From assembly GCA_003105015.1 (NCBI GenBank), contig PQAF01000030.1:1-63837 (forward strand): a DNA stretch of 63,837 nucleotides, given 5' to 3'. Shown piece after piece: positions 54,606-63,310 of the stretch. Made by a program: the position numbers and the translations under genes. Source of the DNA: Rhodocyclales bacterium (lineage in GTDB: Bacteria; Pseudomonadota; Gammaproteobacteria; Burkholderiales; Rhodocyclaceae). How positions within the stretch are numbered: the first letter of the stretch is position 1; each line of letters begins with the position of its first letter. Under the pieces are notes generated by a model. The model was not told the DNA's origin. It saw nothing but the letters and a program-made list of their open reading frames with translations, and did no database searches.

Positions 54606-56575
54606 CGACCCGCCCCGGTGAACTCAAGCTCAAGCACCTCTTCCAGCCCGGCCAGATCGGCAAGTTCAAGACCAAGAACCTGGTCAAGTACGGCGCCTGC
54701 TGCGTCTCCAACTACAACGGCCGCGACGGCAGCATCACGCCGCGCGAACTGGCGCGCGTGCGCGTCATCGCCGCCACCGGCTGCGGCCTGATCACCAACC
54801 AGGGCGCCTACCCGGACCCGCTCGGCGAAGGCAAGGCCTACTTCCGCCAGGTCGCCATCCACGACGACAAGTTCCTGCCGCAGTTCGAGACCATCGCCCG
54901 CTACATCCACGACGCCAGCGCGGTGGCCTTCCAGCAGATCCTCCACGCCGGCCGCTACGGCGGCATCGACCTCGGCTATTGCGTGCAGCCCTCGGTGGTG
55001 CCGCAGACCCTGCCGCACTTCCGCCCGCCGCGCGAACTGACCAAGGACGAGATCCGGGCCATCGTGCAGCAGCACGCCGACGCCGCCAAGCGCGCCATCC
55101 GCGCCGGCTTCGACGGCACCGAGATCACCAGCTTCATGGGCTACCTGCTGGCCAACTTCAACTCGCCCTTCACCAACCAGCGCACCGACGAGTACGGCGG
55201 CTCGGTGCAGAACCGCGGCCGCTTCATGCGCGAGCTGATCGACGCCATCAAGCAGGCCACGCCCGACAATCCGCTCTCCGTGCGACTGAACGGCGCCGAG
55301 CTGATGGACCGCTGGGGCGGCAACACCGAGGACGAATCCTTCGAGCTGATGCAGCAGGCCGTCGATTGCGGCGTGGACATGATCTCGGTGACCGTCGGCT
55401 GGCAGGAAGCGCCGGAATCCTCCTTCGGCCGCGACGTGCAGCCCGGCTACTGGAACTACCTCTCGGCCAAGGCCAAGAAGATGTTCCCCAACGTGCTGGT
55501 GGCCTTCGGCAACCGCCTGCCCGACCCGGCCATGGCCGACGAGTGCATCCGCGACGGCGTCTTCGACTACTGGGAGGTCTGCCGCCCGCTGCTGGCCGAT
55601 CCGGAACTGATCCACAAGGCCGCCGAGGACCGCATGGAGGAAGTGCGCCCCTGCATCGGTTCCTTGAACTGTTTATCCCGCCTGTTCCGCGACCTGCCCT
55701 ACACCTGCACCATGAACCCGATGCTCGGCCACGAGTTCGAGCCGGAATACCACATCACGAAGGCCGCCGAGCCGAAGCGCATCATGATCGTCGGCGCCGG
55801 CCCGGCCGGCATGGAGGCGGCCATCACGGCGCGCCAGCGCGGCCACGCGGTCACCGTGATCGAGAAGGCCGACAAGATCGGCGGCAACCTCGCCGCCTAT
55901 GCCGCCAACGACCTCGCCCGCCCCGCCGACCTGCAGAGCGTCATCGACTACTACGGCGTGATGGCGAAGAAGCTGGGCGTCGAGATCCGCCTGAACACCG
56001 TCGCCGACGCCAAGTTCATGCGCAGCGTGCTGCACGACTTCGACGTCTGCATCGTCGCCGCCGGCGCGCGCACTGACATGGCGGTGTTCCAGTACCTCGA
56101 AGGTTCCGAATTGCTGGTCGACGCGCTGGAAGTCGCGCACGGACGCGCCCAGGTCGGCAAGCGCGTGGTGATGATCGGCGGCGGCATGATCGGCCTGACC
56201 ATCTCCGAGTTCCTGGCCAAGGCCGGGCACGAGATCACGGTCGTCGAGAAGGAGAAGCGCATCGGCGGCGACATCATGCCGACCTTCAAGTGGCGGCATA
56301 CCGCCTGGGTGGACGAACTCGGCATCAAGACGGTGACCTCGGCGCAGCTCGTCAAGGTGAGCAAGGAAGGCGCGACGGTGAAGACGGCCAAAGGCGAGGA
56401 AAAATTCATCCCGGCCGACAGCGTGATCGTCTCCAGCCCGCGCAAGGCGAACCACGACCTGTTCTACGACTTCCAGTGGATGGTCGACGAACTGCACGGC
56501 GGCGGCGACGCCACGGTGCCGCGCGGCCTCGACCAAGCCATCCAGGAAGGCTACCGGCTCGGCTGCCGGATCTGA
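54602..56575 (+). CDS. Old-yellow-enzyme/2,4-dienoyl-CoA reductase-type NADH:flavin oxidoreductase
   Basis: GTG at 54602 overlaps the previous stop, with AAGGAG upstream; 657 residues. An FMN TIM-barrel (KHLFQPGQIGKFKTKNLV, QQILHAGRYGG, NSPFTNQRTDEYGGS) is followed by an FAD domain (IMIVGAGPAGMEAAI) and NAD domain (VVMIGGGMIGLTISEFLAKAG). The Fe-S motif between them reads CIGSLNCLSRLF..C (Cys351, Ser354, Cys357, Cys369), lacking one of four usual cysteines. The codon use is strongly GC-rich, unlike both neighbours. It probably reduces an enoyl or dienoyl acid or CoA ester. Confidence 0.88.
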   Translation: MTTRPGELKLKHLFQPGQIGKFKTKNLVKYGACCVSNYNGRDGSITPRELARVRVIAATGCGLITNQGAYPDPLGEGKAYFRQVAIHDDKFLPQFETIARYIHDASAVAFQQILHAGRYGGIDLGYCVQPSVVPQTLPHFRPPRELTKDEIRAIVQQHADAAKRAIRAGFDGTEITSFMGYLLANFNSPFTNQRTDEYGGSVQNRGRFMRELIDAIKQATPDNPLSVRLNGAELMDRWGGNTEDESFELMQQAVDCGVDMISVTVGWQEAPESSFGRDVQPGYWNYLSAKAKKMFPNVLVAFGNRLPDPAMADECIRDGVFDYWEVCRPLLADPELIHKAAEDRMEEVRPCIGSLNCLSRLFRDLPYTCTMNPMLGHEFEPEYHITKAAEPKRIMIVGAGPAGMEAAITARQRGHAVTVIEKADKIGGNLAAYAANDLARPADLQSVIDYYGVMAKKLGVEIRLNTVADAKFMRSVLHDFDVCIVAAGARTDMAVFQYLEGSELLVDALEVAHGRAQVGKRVVMIGGGMIGLTISEFLAKAGHEITVVEKEKRIGGDIMPTFKWRHTAWVDELGIKTVTSAQLVKVSKEGATVKTAKGEEKFIPADSVIVSSPRKANHDLFYDFQWMVDELHGGGDATVPRGLDQAIQEGYRLGCRI

Positions 56576-56603
56576 GGGTATTGATTTTGCAACAAAGCAA
56601 AAG

Positions 56604-58166
56604 ATGCTGACTCTAAATTCACTGCTGGATCGTACTGTGCGTCTGTGGGGCGATCGCCTCGCCATGATTGATGAAGATCGTCAACTGACTTGGAAACAAT
56701 TCCAGAAGAGAGTGGCCTCGGCATCCGGGGTGTTGGCTGGCCGGGGGATCAGGAGGGGCGAGCGATTTGCACTCGTTGCACAGAATTCTGTTCGACAGGC
56801 GGAACTCATGAATGCGGGCTTCCGTATAGGTGCGATTCCGGTGCCGATAAATTATCGGCTCGCAGCACGAGAAATTTTGACCATTCTCGAAGATTCCGGC
56901 AGCAAGTTGCTGATCATCGACCGTACATTCACACATTTGCTCGATGGCATGGAGTTGGCATCCTGGAAGGGACGCAGTCTTCGCATCGATGCCCCAGTGG
57001 ATCATTCCACTTGTCAATATGAAGCCGAAATGCTGACTGCGGCGCTTCCGGCGCCAGAGATGGTGCAGGAAGAAGATGACGCCATCCTTCTATATACCGG
57101 GGGAACTACCGGCCATAGTAAAGGTGTCCGGCTTACCCATCGCAATCTGGCAACTGTTGCTCTGCAAAATGCAGCAAAGCTTGCGCCGCGCTGCGATGAT
57201 ATCTATCTGCATGTAGCGCCGATGTTCCATTCGGCTGATCTGCTTGGCAATGCCTATCTCGCATGCGGCGCGGCACATCGCTTCCTGGCAAAGCCAACCG
57301 CCCATCTCGTCCTTGAAACTATCGAGAAGCAGGGAATTACGGCGACAGTCCTACCGCCTACCATCCTCATTCTTGTTCTCCAGGAGGATGATTTTTCCAA
57401 TTTCAATCTATCCAGTTTGCGGACGTTGGTCTTCGGTTCGGCACCGATGACCAAGACCTGGATTATTGCTGCACGTGATGCCATTCCATCAATGGAACTC
57501 TGGCAAGGGTACGGATTGACTGAGACCTCCCAGATGCTGACATTGGATCGCGTGCCAACCAAATCTGAAATCGCAGTCCTTAAAGACGATGATCGCGTGC
57601 GTTCTGCTGGACGTGCATTGATTGGCACGGATCTTGTCATTCTAGACGAAAACGGTAGAGAACAACCGCCAGGCGTAATTGGTGAAGTCGTGGTCCGTGG
57701 TCCTCAAATCTCCAAGGGATATCTCAATATGCCAGAGGAGACGGATCGCCAATTTAGGCATGGATGGTTTTACACCGGTGACCTTGGCTGTTTAGATAGT
57801 GACGGATTCCTTTTTTTGCACGATCGGAAAAAGGACATGGTGATTACAGGAGGAGAAAACGTCTATTCCTTCGAAGTTGAGGAAGCGCTGGTACAGCACC
57901 CAGATGTGATTGAGGCGGCAGTATTTGGGGTGCCAGACGTAGTGTATGGAGAGTCGCTCATGGCGGTGATTATTCCTCGATCAGGATCATCAGTATCTGC
58001 AATTGAGTTGATAGAACATTGCCGCAGTCTGATTGGCGGCTACAAGATTCCGCGACGGATTGTGTTTTCAGGAGAGCTGCCGAAAAACTCTCTTGGAAAA
58101 ATCGTTAAAAGTCAGCTTCGGCAGCGTTATGCGAAATCAACGGGAGCGCAGGATGGGCAAGCTTAA
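56604..58166 (+). CDS. AMP-forming acyl/aryl-CoA ligase
   Basis: This 520-residue ANL-superfamily ligase has the P-loop-like LLYTGGTTGHSKGVRLTHRN, the adenylate motif ELWQGYGLTETSQML, FYTGDLGCLDSDGFLFLHDRKKDMVITGGENVYSFEVE, and the C-terminal catalytic lysine region LPKNSLGKIVKSQLRQR. It activates a carboxylic acid to its CoA thioester; an aromatic acid is likely from the context. It overlaps the molybdopterin gene by 14 bp. Codon use returns to the lower-GC style. Confidence 0.92.
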   Translation: MLTLNSLLDRTVRLWGDRLAMIDEDRQLTWKQFQKRVASASGVLAGRGIRRGERFALVAQNSVRQAELMNAGFRIGAIPVPINYRLAAREILTILEDSGSKLLIIDRTFTHLLDGMELASWKGRSLRIDAPVDHSTCQYEAEMLTAALPAPEMVQEEDDAILLYTGGTTGHSKGVRLTHRNLATVALQNAAKLAPRCDDIYLHVAPMFHSADLLGNAYLACGAAHRFLAKPTAHLVLETIEKQGITATVLPPTILILVLQEDDFSNFNLSSLRTLVFGSAPMTKTWIIAARDAIPSMELWQGYGLTETSQMLTLDRVPTKSEIAVLKDDDRVRSAGRALIGTDLVILDENGREQPPGVIGEVVVRGPQISKGYLNMPEETDRQFRHGWFYTGDLGCLDSDGFLFLHDRKKDMVITGGENVYSFEVEEALVQHPDVIEAAVFGVPDVVYGESLMAVIIPRSGSSVSAIELIEHCRSLIGGYKIPRRIVFSGELPKNSLGKIVKSQLRQRYAKSTGAQDGQA

Positions 58167-60882
58167 CGATGCAGTGATGTCCGACCGCATACCAACGATC
58201 TGCTACCAGTGCAATGCCGGGCCAGATCTTCTCACGGTGCGCCGCGAGAACGGAGTAGCGGTTTGCGTCGAGCCACGCTTCGACGCGGCGGGGATTCATC
58301 CTGCCGATGGCAGAGTCTGCGTTAAAGCTTTTGGTCTGATCCAAAAAGCGTATAACCCACACCGGATTACGCACCCCATGAAGCGTACAAATCCGAAAAA
58401 GGGACGAAACGAAGACCCAGGCTTTGTGCCCATTACCTGGGACGAGGCTTACGACACCATAGCCAGTAAATTAAAACGTATCCGTGAGGAAGGGTTGTTC
58501 GACGCCTCCGGTTATCCTCGCGTTGCATCAAGCATAGGAGAGGCCGGCGTGCCTGTGCACCATATGGGCGCATTTGCTGCTTTCCTCGTGGCGTATGGTC
58601 CGATGGACAACGGCTACGGCGCAGGCCAGGGGATACAGTGTTACCACTCGGAGCATTTCTACGGCGAGCTATGGCATCGCAGCTATACGGTAACTGCCGA
58701 TGCACCGCTTTGCAATTACATTCTGTCTCTCGGCTCCAATACCGATGCCTCGGCTGGCGTTACCGGCGTCTGGCGTGGAGCAGAGGCGCGCAGTCGTGGT
58801 GCGAAGAGGGTGCAGGTAGAGCCCCATTTATCCGTTACCGGGGCTAGCGCTCGCGAGTGGATACCCATTCGTCCGAAGACCGATGCAGCCTTTATGTACG
58901 CTTTGCTGCATGTGTTGATGTGCGAACACCCGATATCCAATCTTGATGTCACCTTCCTGAAACAGCGAACTGCCTCTCCATATCTGGTGGGGCCAAATGG
59001 CTACTACTTGCGCGATGCTAATGATCGCAAGCCGCTGCTATGGGATGAAACAAGTAACCGTGCCGTGCCTTTCGATACCCCGGGGATTGACCCGGCGTTG
59101 CAGGGAACGCGACTTCTTAGTGGGATTGAGGTTGGTCCTGACGGGAAGGAATGGCGCCACGAGCAAGTAGAAGCCCGTACCGCCTATGACAAGGCTAAGG
59201 ACATGATTCAACATCATAGTCCTGAGTGGGCAGAGAAAATTTGCGATGTGCCCTCAGACACCATTAGGCGGATTGCTAACGAAATGCTGGCAGCCGCCAG
59301 CATCGGTGCCACGATCGACATCGAAGGACGCACGTTGCCATTACGTCCGGTGGCTATCGTGCTAGGCAAGACGGTCAATAATGGGTGGGGCGGATATCAG
59401 TGCGTATGGGCGCGCACCATGTTGGCCTGCCTGATGGGTGCGTTGGAAGTGCCGGGCGGGACTATAGGTACGGCGGCACGCATGAACCGTCCGAACAGGA
59501 CGCGTCAGCAAGCCGTCAAGAAAGGCGCCGATGGCTTCATGGATCAGGCGCTCAATCCGACTGAGCAAGACAAGTATGAGATGCGGCCGAAGAGCCGCAA
59601 TGCATATAACGTGCTAGTGCCCCTCTCGCTGGACTCTTCCTGGAGCCCTGCCTTGGGCCCGGCACACCTACCGTGGCTGTTCCAGGCCAAGAAGCACGAG
59701 GGATTGCCTCCCTACACCCTTCCCGACTTCTGGTTCATCTACCGGACGAATCCTTCTATCTCGAGTTGGGATGCTACGTTTGTAGCAGAACGCATGGCCG
59801 AGTTTCCTTTTACGGTTGCCTTCGCGTACACGCGCGACGAGTCAAACCATATGGCCGATATTCTGTTGCCTGACGCCATGGATTTGGAGAGCACTCAGCT
59901 CATCCGCATCGGCGGGACGAAGTTCATGGACCAGTTCTGGGCCCACGAAGGCTTCGCGCTTCGCCAAGGTGTGACCCAGCCGCCTGGCGAAGTTAAGGAC
60001 ATGACCGAGATAGCAACCGAGCTATCGCGTCGCATAGGCATTCTCCCCGAGTACAACCGCGCCATAAACAAAGGAGTCCTGGGAGTGCGGCTGAGCGGAT
60101 CGGGTTTTGATTTCTCGTTGAATGAGAAGGCTGCTCACTCTGTCGAGGAGATTTGGGATGCGGTTTGCCGCGCAGCCAGTTTCGAAGTCAGTGAGTCTCA
60201 TGATACCGACGGACTCGACTGGTACAAGAAAAACGGCTTCCGTGTTCAGCCCTATTCCAAATTGGAATGGTATCTCTACCCAGCCATCGTCGACGAGGGG
60301 CTGCGCTTCGAGCTGCCATATCAAGAGCGGCTGCTTCGCGTTGGACATCAGTTGCGGGCGCGCTTGCACGAGCATGGCATTCGTTGGTGGGATAACCAGC
60401 TGGTCGAATATGAAGCCATTCCGGAATGGAGCGACTTCCCTGCCCTGTGGGAACGTGCCGTTGTTGGCATGGGACGAAAACCGGAGGAATTCCCTTTCTG
60501 GCTGCTGAGCTCACGATCGATGCAGCTTGCCTGGGGCAGCAATGTGGGCGTGCAGATTATGGGCGAAGTCGCGAAGAACGTCACAGGCCATGGCACCCTG
60601 GTAATCAATGAAGATAGGGCGGCCGAGCTAGGCATTAATGATGGCGATATTGTGGAAGTCTCCACACCCAAGGCCAGCACACGTGGCCGCGCCACTCTTC
60701 GCCAGGGTATTCGCCCCGACACGATTCTAGCCATTGGCCAGCTTGGCCACTGGGCCACCCCTTACGCAAAGGATACGGTCACGCCGAGTATGAACGATCT
60801 GACGCCGATCTCTCTGGAACTCACCGATGCGACTGGATCCAGCGCATCGCTGGCGCGAGTAGCGCTAACCAAAATCGCATGA
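58153..60882 (+). CDS. Molybdopterin oxidoreductase catalytic subunit (PadB/DMSO reductase family)
   Basis: ATG at 58153 (MGKLNDAVMSDRIPTICYQC) gives 909 residues. There is no twin-arginine signal, so it acts on the cytoplasmic side. The N-terminal Fe-S motif has Cys17, Cys20 and Cys56 but Pro24 where the third cysteine of CxxCxxxC is expected. Mo-bis-MGD domains are seen in FVPITWDEAYDTIASKL, YILSLGSNTDASAGVTGVWR, HMADILLPDAMDLES and the C-terminal beta-barrel (LGINDGDIVEVSTPKASTRG). Size and partners resemble phenylacetyl-CoA:acceptor oxidoreductase; the substrate here is inferred, not proven. Confidence 0.88.
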   Translation: MGKLNDAVMSDRIPTICYQCNAGPDLLTVRRENGVAVCVEPRFDAAGIHPADGRVCVKAFGLIQKAYNPHRITHPMKRTNPKKGRNEDPGFVPITWDEAYDTIASKLKRIREEGLFDASGYPRVASSIGEAGVPVHHMGAFAAFLVAYGPMDNGYGAGQGIQCYHSEHFYGELWHRSYTVTADAPLCNYILSLGSNTDASAGVTGVWRGAEARSRGAKRVQVEPHLSVTGASAREWIPIRPKTDAAFMYALLHVLMCEHPISNLDVTFLKQRTASPYLVGPNGYYLRDANDRKPLLWDETSNRAVPFDTPGIDPALQGTRLLSGIEVGPDGKEWRHEQVEARTAYDKAKDMIQHHSPEWAEKICDVPSDTIRRIANEMLAAASIGATIDIEGRTLPLRPVAIVLGKTVNNGWGGYQCVWARTMLACLMGALEVPGGTIGTAARMNRPNRTRQQAVKKGADGFMDQALNPTEQDKYEMRPKSRNAYNVLVPLSLDSSWSPALGPAHLPWLFQAKKHEGLPPYTLPDFWFIYRTNPSISSWDATFVAERMAEFPFTVAFAYTRDESNHMADILLPDAMDLESTQLIRIGGTKFMDQFWAHEGFALRQGVTQPPGEVKDMTEIATELSRRIGILPEYNRAINKGVLGVRLSGSGFDFSLNEKAAHSVEEIWDAVCRAASFEVSESHDTDGLDWYKKNGFRVQPYSKLEWYLYPAIVDEGLRFELPYQERLLRVGHQLRARLHEHGIRWWDNQLVEYEAIPEWSDFPALWERAVVGMGRKPEEFPFWLLSSRSMQLAWGSNVGVQIMGEVAKNVTGHGTLVINEDRAAELGINDGDIVEVSTPKASTRGRATLRQGIRPDTILAIGQLGHWATPYAKDTVTPSMNDLTPISLELTDATGSSASLARVALTKIA

Positions 60883-60932
60883 CGAACCCGCACACCGTTC
60901 ATCAACGAATTATCACTGAAGGAGCAACACTC

Positions 60933-61754
60933 ATGGCTTACGAACAACTGATTTTTGATGTCGTCGAAAACATCGCCGTGCTGCGCATGAACCGTCCGAG
61001 TAAGAAGAACGCGTTCTCGCCAACGATGAGCAACGAAATACTCGACGCGATGAAGCGTATCGAGAACGATGACGGAATTCGCGGAGTGCTGCTGACTGGA
61101 GTTGAGGACAGCTTCTCGGCCGGCCTCGACCTCGATTTGTCCTTCTGCCAGACCATGGAGGAGGGCAATCCAACCAATTTCCGCAAAGTCATGAATCCGA
61201 TACTGGACTGGTACCAGAAATACTACAACCTGCCCAAACCAACCGTCGCGGCGGTGAATGGGCATTGCTATGGCGGTGGAGTAGTCCCGGTTTCACTTAG
61301 CGATGTGGCCGTGGCTTCCTCGAACTCGAAATATGCCCTGTCGGAAATCAACTTCGCGCACTTTCCCGCAGGCGGCACCACTTGGGCAGCATCGCACTTC
61401 CTCCTGCCGAAGCATTTCGAGTACCTGTGTTTGTCTGGCGACCGCATCGATGCCGAGGAAGCCTATCGCATGGGCTTGGTGACCAAGGTTGTTCCGCACG
61501 AGAAGCTTGAAGAGGAGTCGTGGCGAATCGTCAAGCGCCTGGCCGGAAAGCACCCCAATGCCTATGCCACCGCTAAAGCCATGTGCCGCATGACGCCAAA
61601 AATGAGCTTTGCTGAGGCGATCAAGCTGGAAATGGCTCACATCCACGAAAACTACTTCATGACCGAAGGGGAAATGGTCAAGGTTGCGCTTCAGCAATTC
61701 AAGAACAAGCAGATCAAGACCGGCACTGGAGAAGATTACAAGCGGGAATCTTAA
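60933..61754 (+). CDS. Crotonase-family protein related to hydroxycinnamoyl-CoA hydratase-lyase
   Basis: ATG at 60933 has AAGGAG upstream and gives 273 residues; an earlier ATG at 60879 overlaps the previous stop. Crotonase motifs are FSAGLDLDLSF (oxyanion loop) and AAVNGHCYGGGVVPVSLSDVAVA. YALSEINF has the glutamate found at the active site of hydroxycinnamoyl-CoA hydratase-lyase (SEINW), and the ending QFKNKQIKTGTGEDYK resembles that enzyme's tail. Hydration with or without retro-aldol cleavage to an aromatic aldehyde is possible. Confidence 0.85.
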   Translation: MAYEQLIFDVVENIAVLRMNRPSKKNAFSPTMSNEILDAMKRIENDDGIRGVLLTGVEDSFSAGLDLDLSFCQTMEEGNPTNFRKVMNPILDWYQKYYNLPKPTVAAVNGHCYGGGVVPVSLSDVAVASSNSKYALSEINFAHFPAGGTTWAASHFLLPKHFEYLCLSGDRIDAEEAYRMGLVTKVVPHEKLEEESWRIVKRLAGKHPNAYATAKAMCRMTPKMSFAEAIKLEMAHIHENYFMTEGEMVKVALQQFKNKQIKTGTGEDYKRES

Positions 61755-61830
61755 AGGAAGCAGGTTCCACAATTACTGAATGAGCAACGGGAAACCGATT
61801 GTTTAACGACACGCTTAGGAGGAGACGCAA

Positions 61831-62979
61831 ATGAAAAAGCCAGTTACGTTGTTTGCCGGAATGATGTTGGCAGGATACGCAGCATTCGCTCAAGCTGATA
61901 TCAAGATCGGTGTAACGCTTTGCACTACCGGACCCGCTGCGTCGCTCGGGATTCCGGTCAAGAAAGGGCTTGAACTGCTGCCGCGGACAATCGCCGGAGA
62001 GACAATCCAGTGGATCATTCTCGATGACGCCACAGATCCTACCGCTGCATCCAAGAACGCCAGAAAGCTGGTCAGCGAGGAAAATGTGGATCTGCTGGTA
62101 GGCTCAAACATCACGCCAAATAGTCTGGCGGTACTTGAGGTGGCCGCTGAATCACATACACCGGCAATCCCAATCGCAGGAGCCTCAATGCTGGTCACGC
62201 CAATGGATGCGAAGCGCCGATGGATGTTCAAGGTTCCGCAGAACGAGAGCCTGATGGCTAAGGCAATCTTTGATCACATGGCCAAGAACGGAGTGAAGAC
62301 GGCTGCTTACATCGGGGTCAATGACGGCTATGGCGAGAGTTGGTGGAAAGAGGCCCAATCAGCTGCCGATACAGTAGGTATCAAGCTGGTGATATCCGAG
62401 CGTTTCGGTAAGACTGACACCAATGTTACAGGCCAGACCTTGAAAATTCTTGCAGCAAAGCCTGATGCTGTCCTGATCGGTGCTTCAGGCACTCCGGCGG
62501 CCCTTCCGCATGTTGCTCTCAATCAGCGTGGCTACAAAGGGAAAATCTATCAGACGCACGGTGTAGCCAACAATGATTTTCTACGAGTGGGTGGCAAGGA
62601 GGTAGAGGGCGCCTTTCTACCTGTTGGACCAGTTCAGGTTTTGGACCAATTGCCGGATAACCATCCGACTTTGAAGGCTGGCAAGGAATTTGTTCAAGCC
62701 TATGAAGCAAAGCATGGCCCGGGGACAGCGAATGGCTTTGGGGCGTATTCGTGGGATTTGGGCATTTGGCTGAAAGCCGCGATCCCTGTTGCACTCAAGA
62801 CTGCCAAGCCAGGCACGAAGGAGTTTCGCGCTGCGCTAAGAGATGCGCTTGAGGGCATGAAGGGCGTAGTCGGCTCCCATGGCGTTTATAACCTATCACC
62901 GACGGACCATAACGGGCTTGATGAGCGTGGCCGAGTCATGGTTACGATCCAGGGCGGTAGGTGGAAGCTGGTTGAGTAA
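61831..62979 (+). CDS. ABC transporter substrate-binding protein (branched-chain/aromatic-acid type)
   Basis: This 382-residue periplasmic protein has a signal peptide ending near FAQA (residue 22). The mature start DIKIGVTLCTTGPAASLGIPVKKG is typical of LivJ-type proteins, as are WIILDDATDPTAASKNARKL and LVGSNITPNSLAVLEVAAE. AGGAGGAGA precedes the ATG. Members of this family bind amino acids or aromatic acids for uptake. It is separated from the permease gene by a hairpin and 330 bp. Confidence 0.93.
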   Translation: MKKPVTLFAGMMLAGYAAFAQADIKIGVTLCTTGPAASLGIPVKKGLELLPRTIAGETIQWIILDDATDPTAASKNARKLVSEENVDLLVGSNITPNSLAVLEVAAESHTPAIPIAGASMLVTPMDAKRRWMFKVPQNESLMAKAIFDHMAKNGVKTAAYIGVNDGYGESWWKEAQSAADTVGIKLVISERFGKTDTNVTGQTLKILAAKPDAVLIGASGTPAALPHVALNQRGYKGKIYQTHGVANNDFLRVGGKEVEGAFLPVGPVQVLDQLPDNHPTLKAGKEFVQAYEAKHGPGTANGFGAYSWDLGIWLKAAIPVALKTAKPGTKEFRAALRDALEGMKGVVGSHGVYNLSPTDHNGLDERGRVMVTIQGGRWKLVE

Positions 62980-63310
62980 CCCCTCGGCCTTTCTATCCAA
63001 CCCGTAAGGTCGCAGAGTTCGAAAAATGAAAGGTTGCGCCTGCTTGTACAGTTGAGCAGGCGCAACTCTTCAGATAACCCCGTTGCCAACACGCTCACTA
63101 CCAGGTAGTGAGGGGCGGAGTATTGGGGCACGAGGCAAATAGGTCTTCTCGAGTACTCTTTAGCCTACGGTCCGAAACATATAGAACAGGGAGAACATTT
63201 GAAGTCGGCTGCGGTATTACGCGCCGAAGGACGTCCGCAATATAACTCCTTGTCACTCGATGCAGGCCAACTGCATGAGGAACTTTAAAACTGTTGGCAA
63301 ACATCAAAAC
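62980..63310 (+). other. Spacer with a strong hairpin between binding protein and permease
   Basis: GTTGCGCCTGCT (63033-63044) and AGCAGGCGCAAC (63055-63066) form a perfect 12-pair stem with a 10-base loop, without a clear T run. It may stabilise the abundant binding-protein message or act as a partial terminator before the permease. The remaining 240 bases show no gene; an in-frame ATG at 63275 would extend the permease slightly. Confidence 0.55.
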
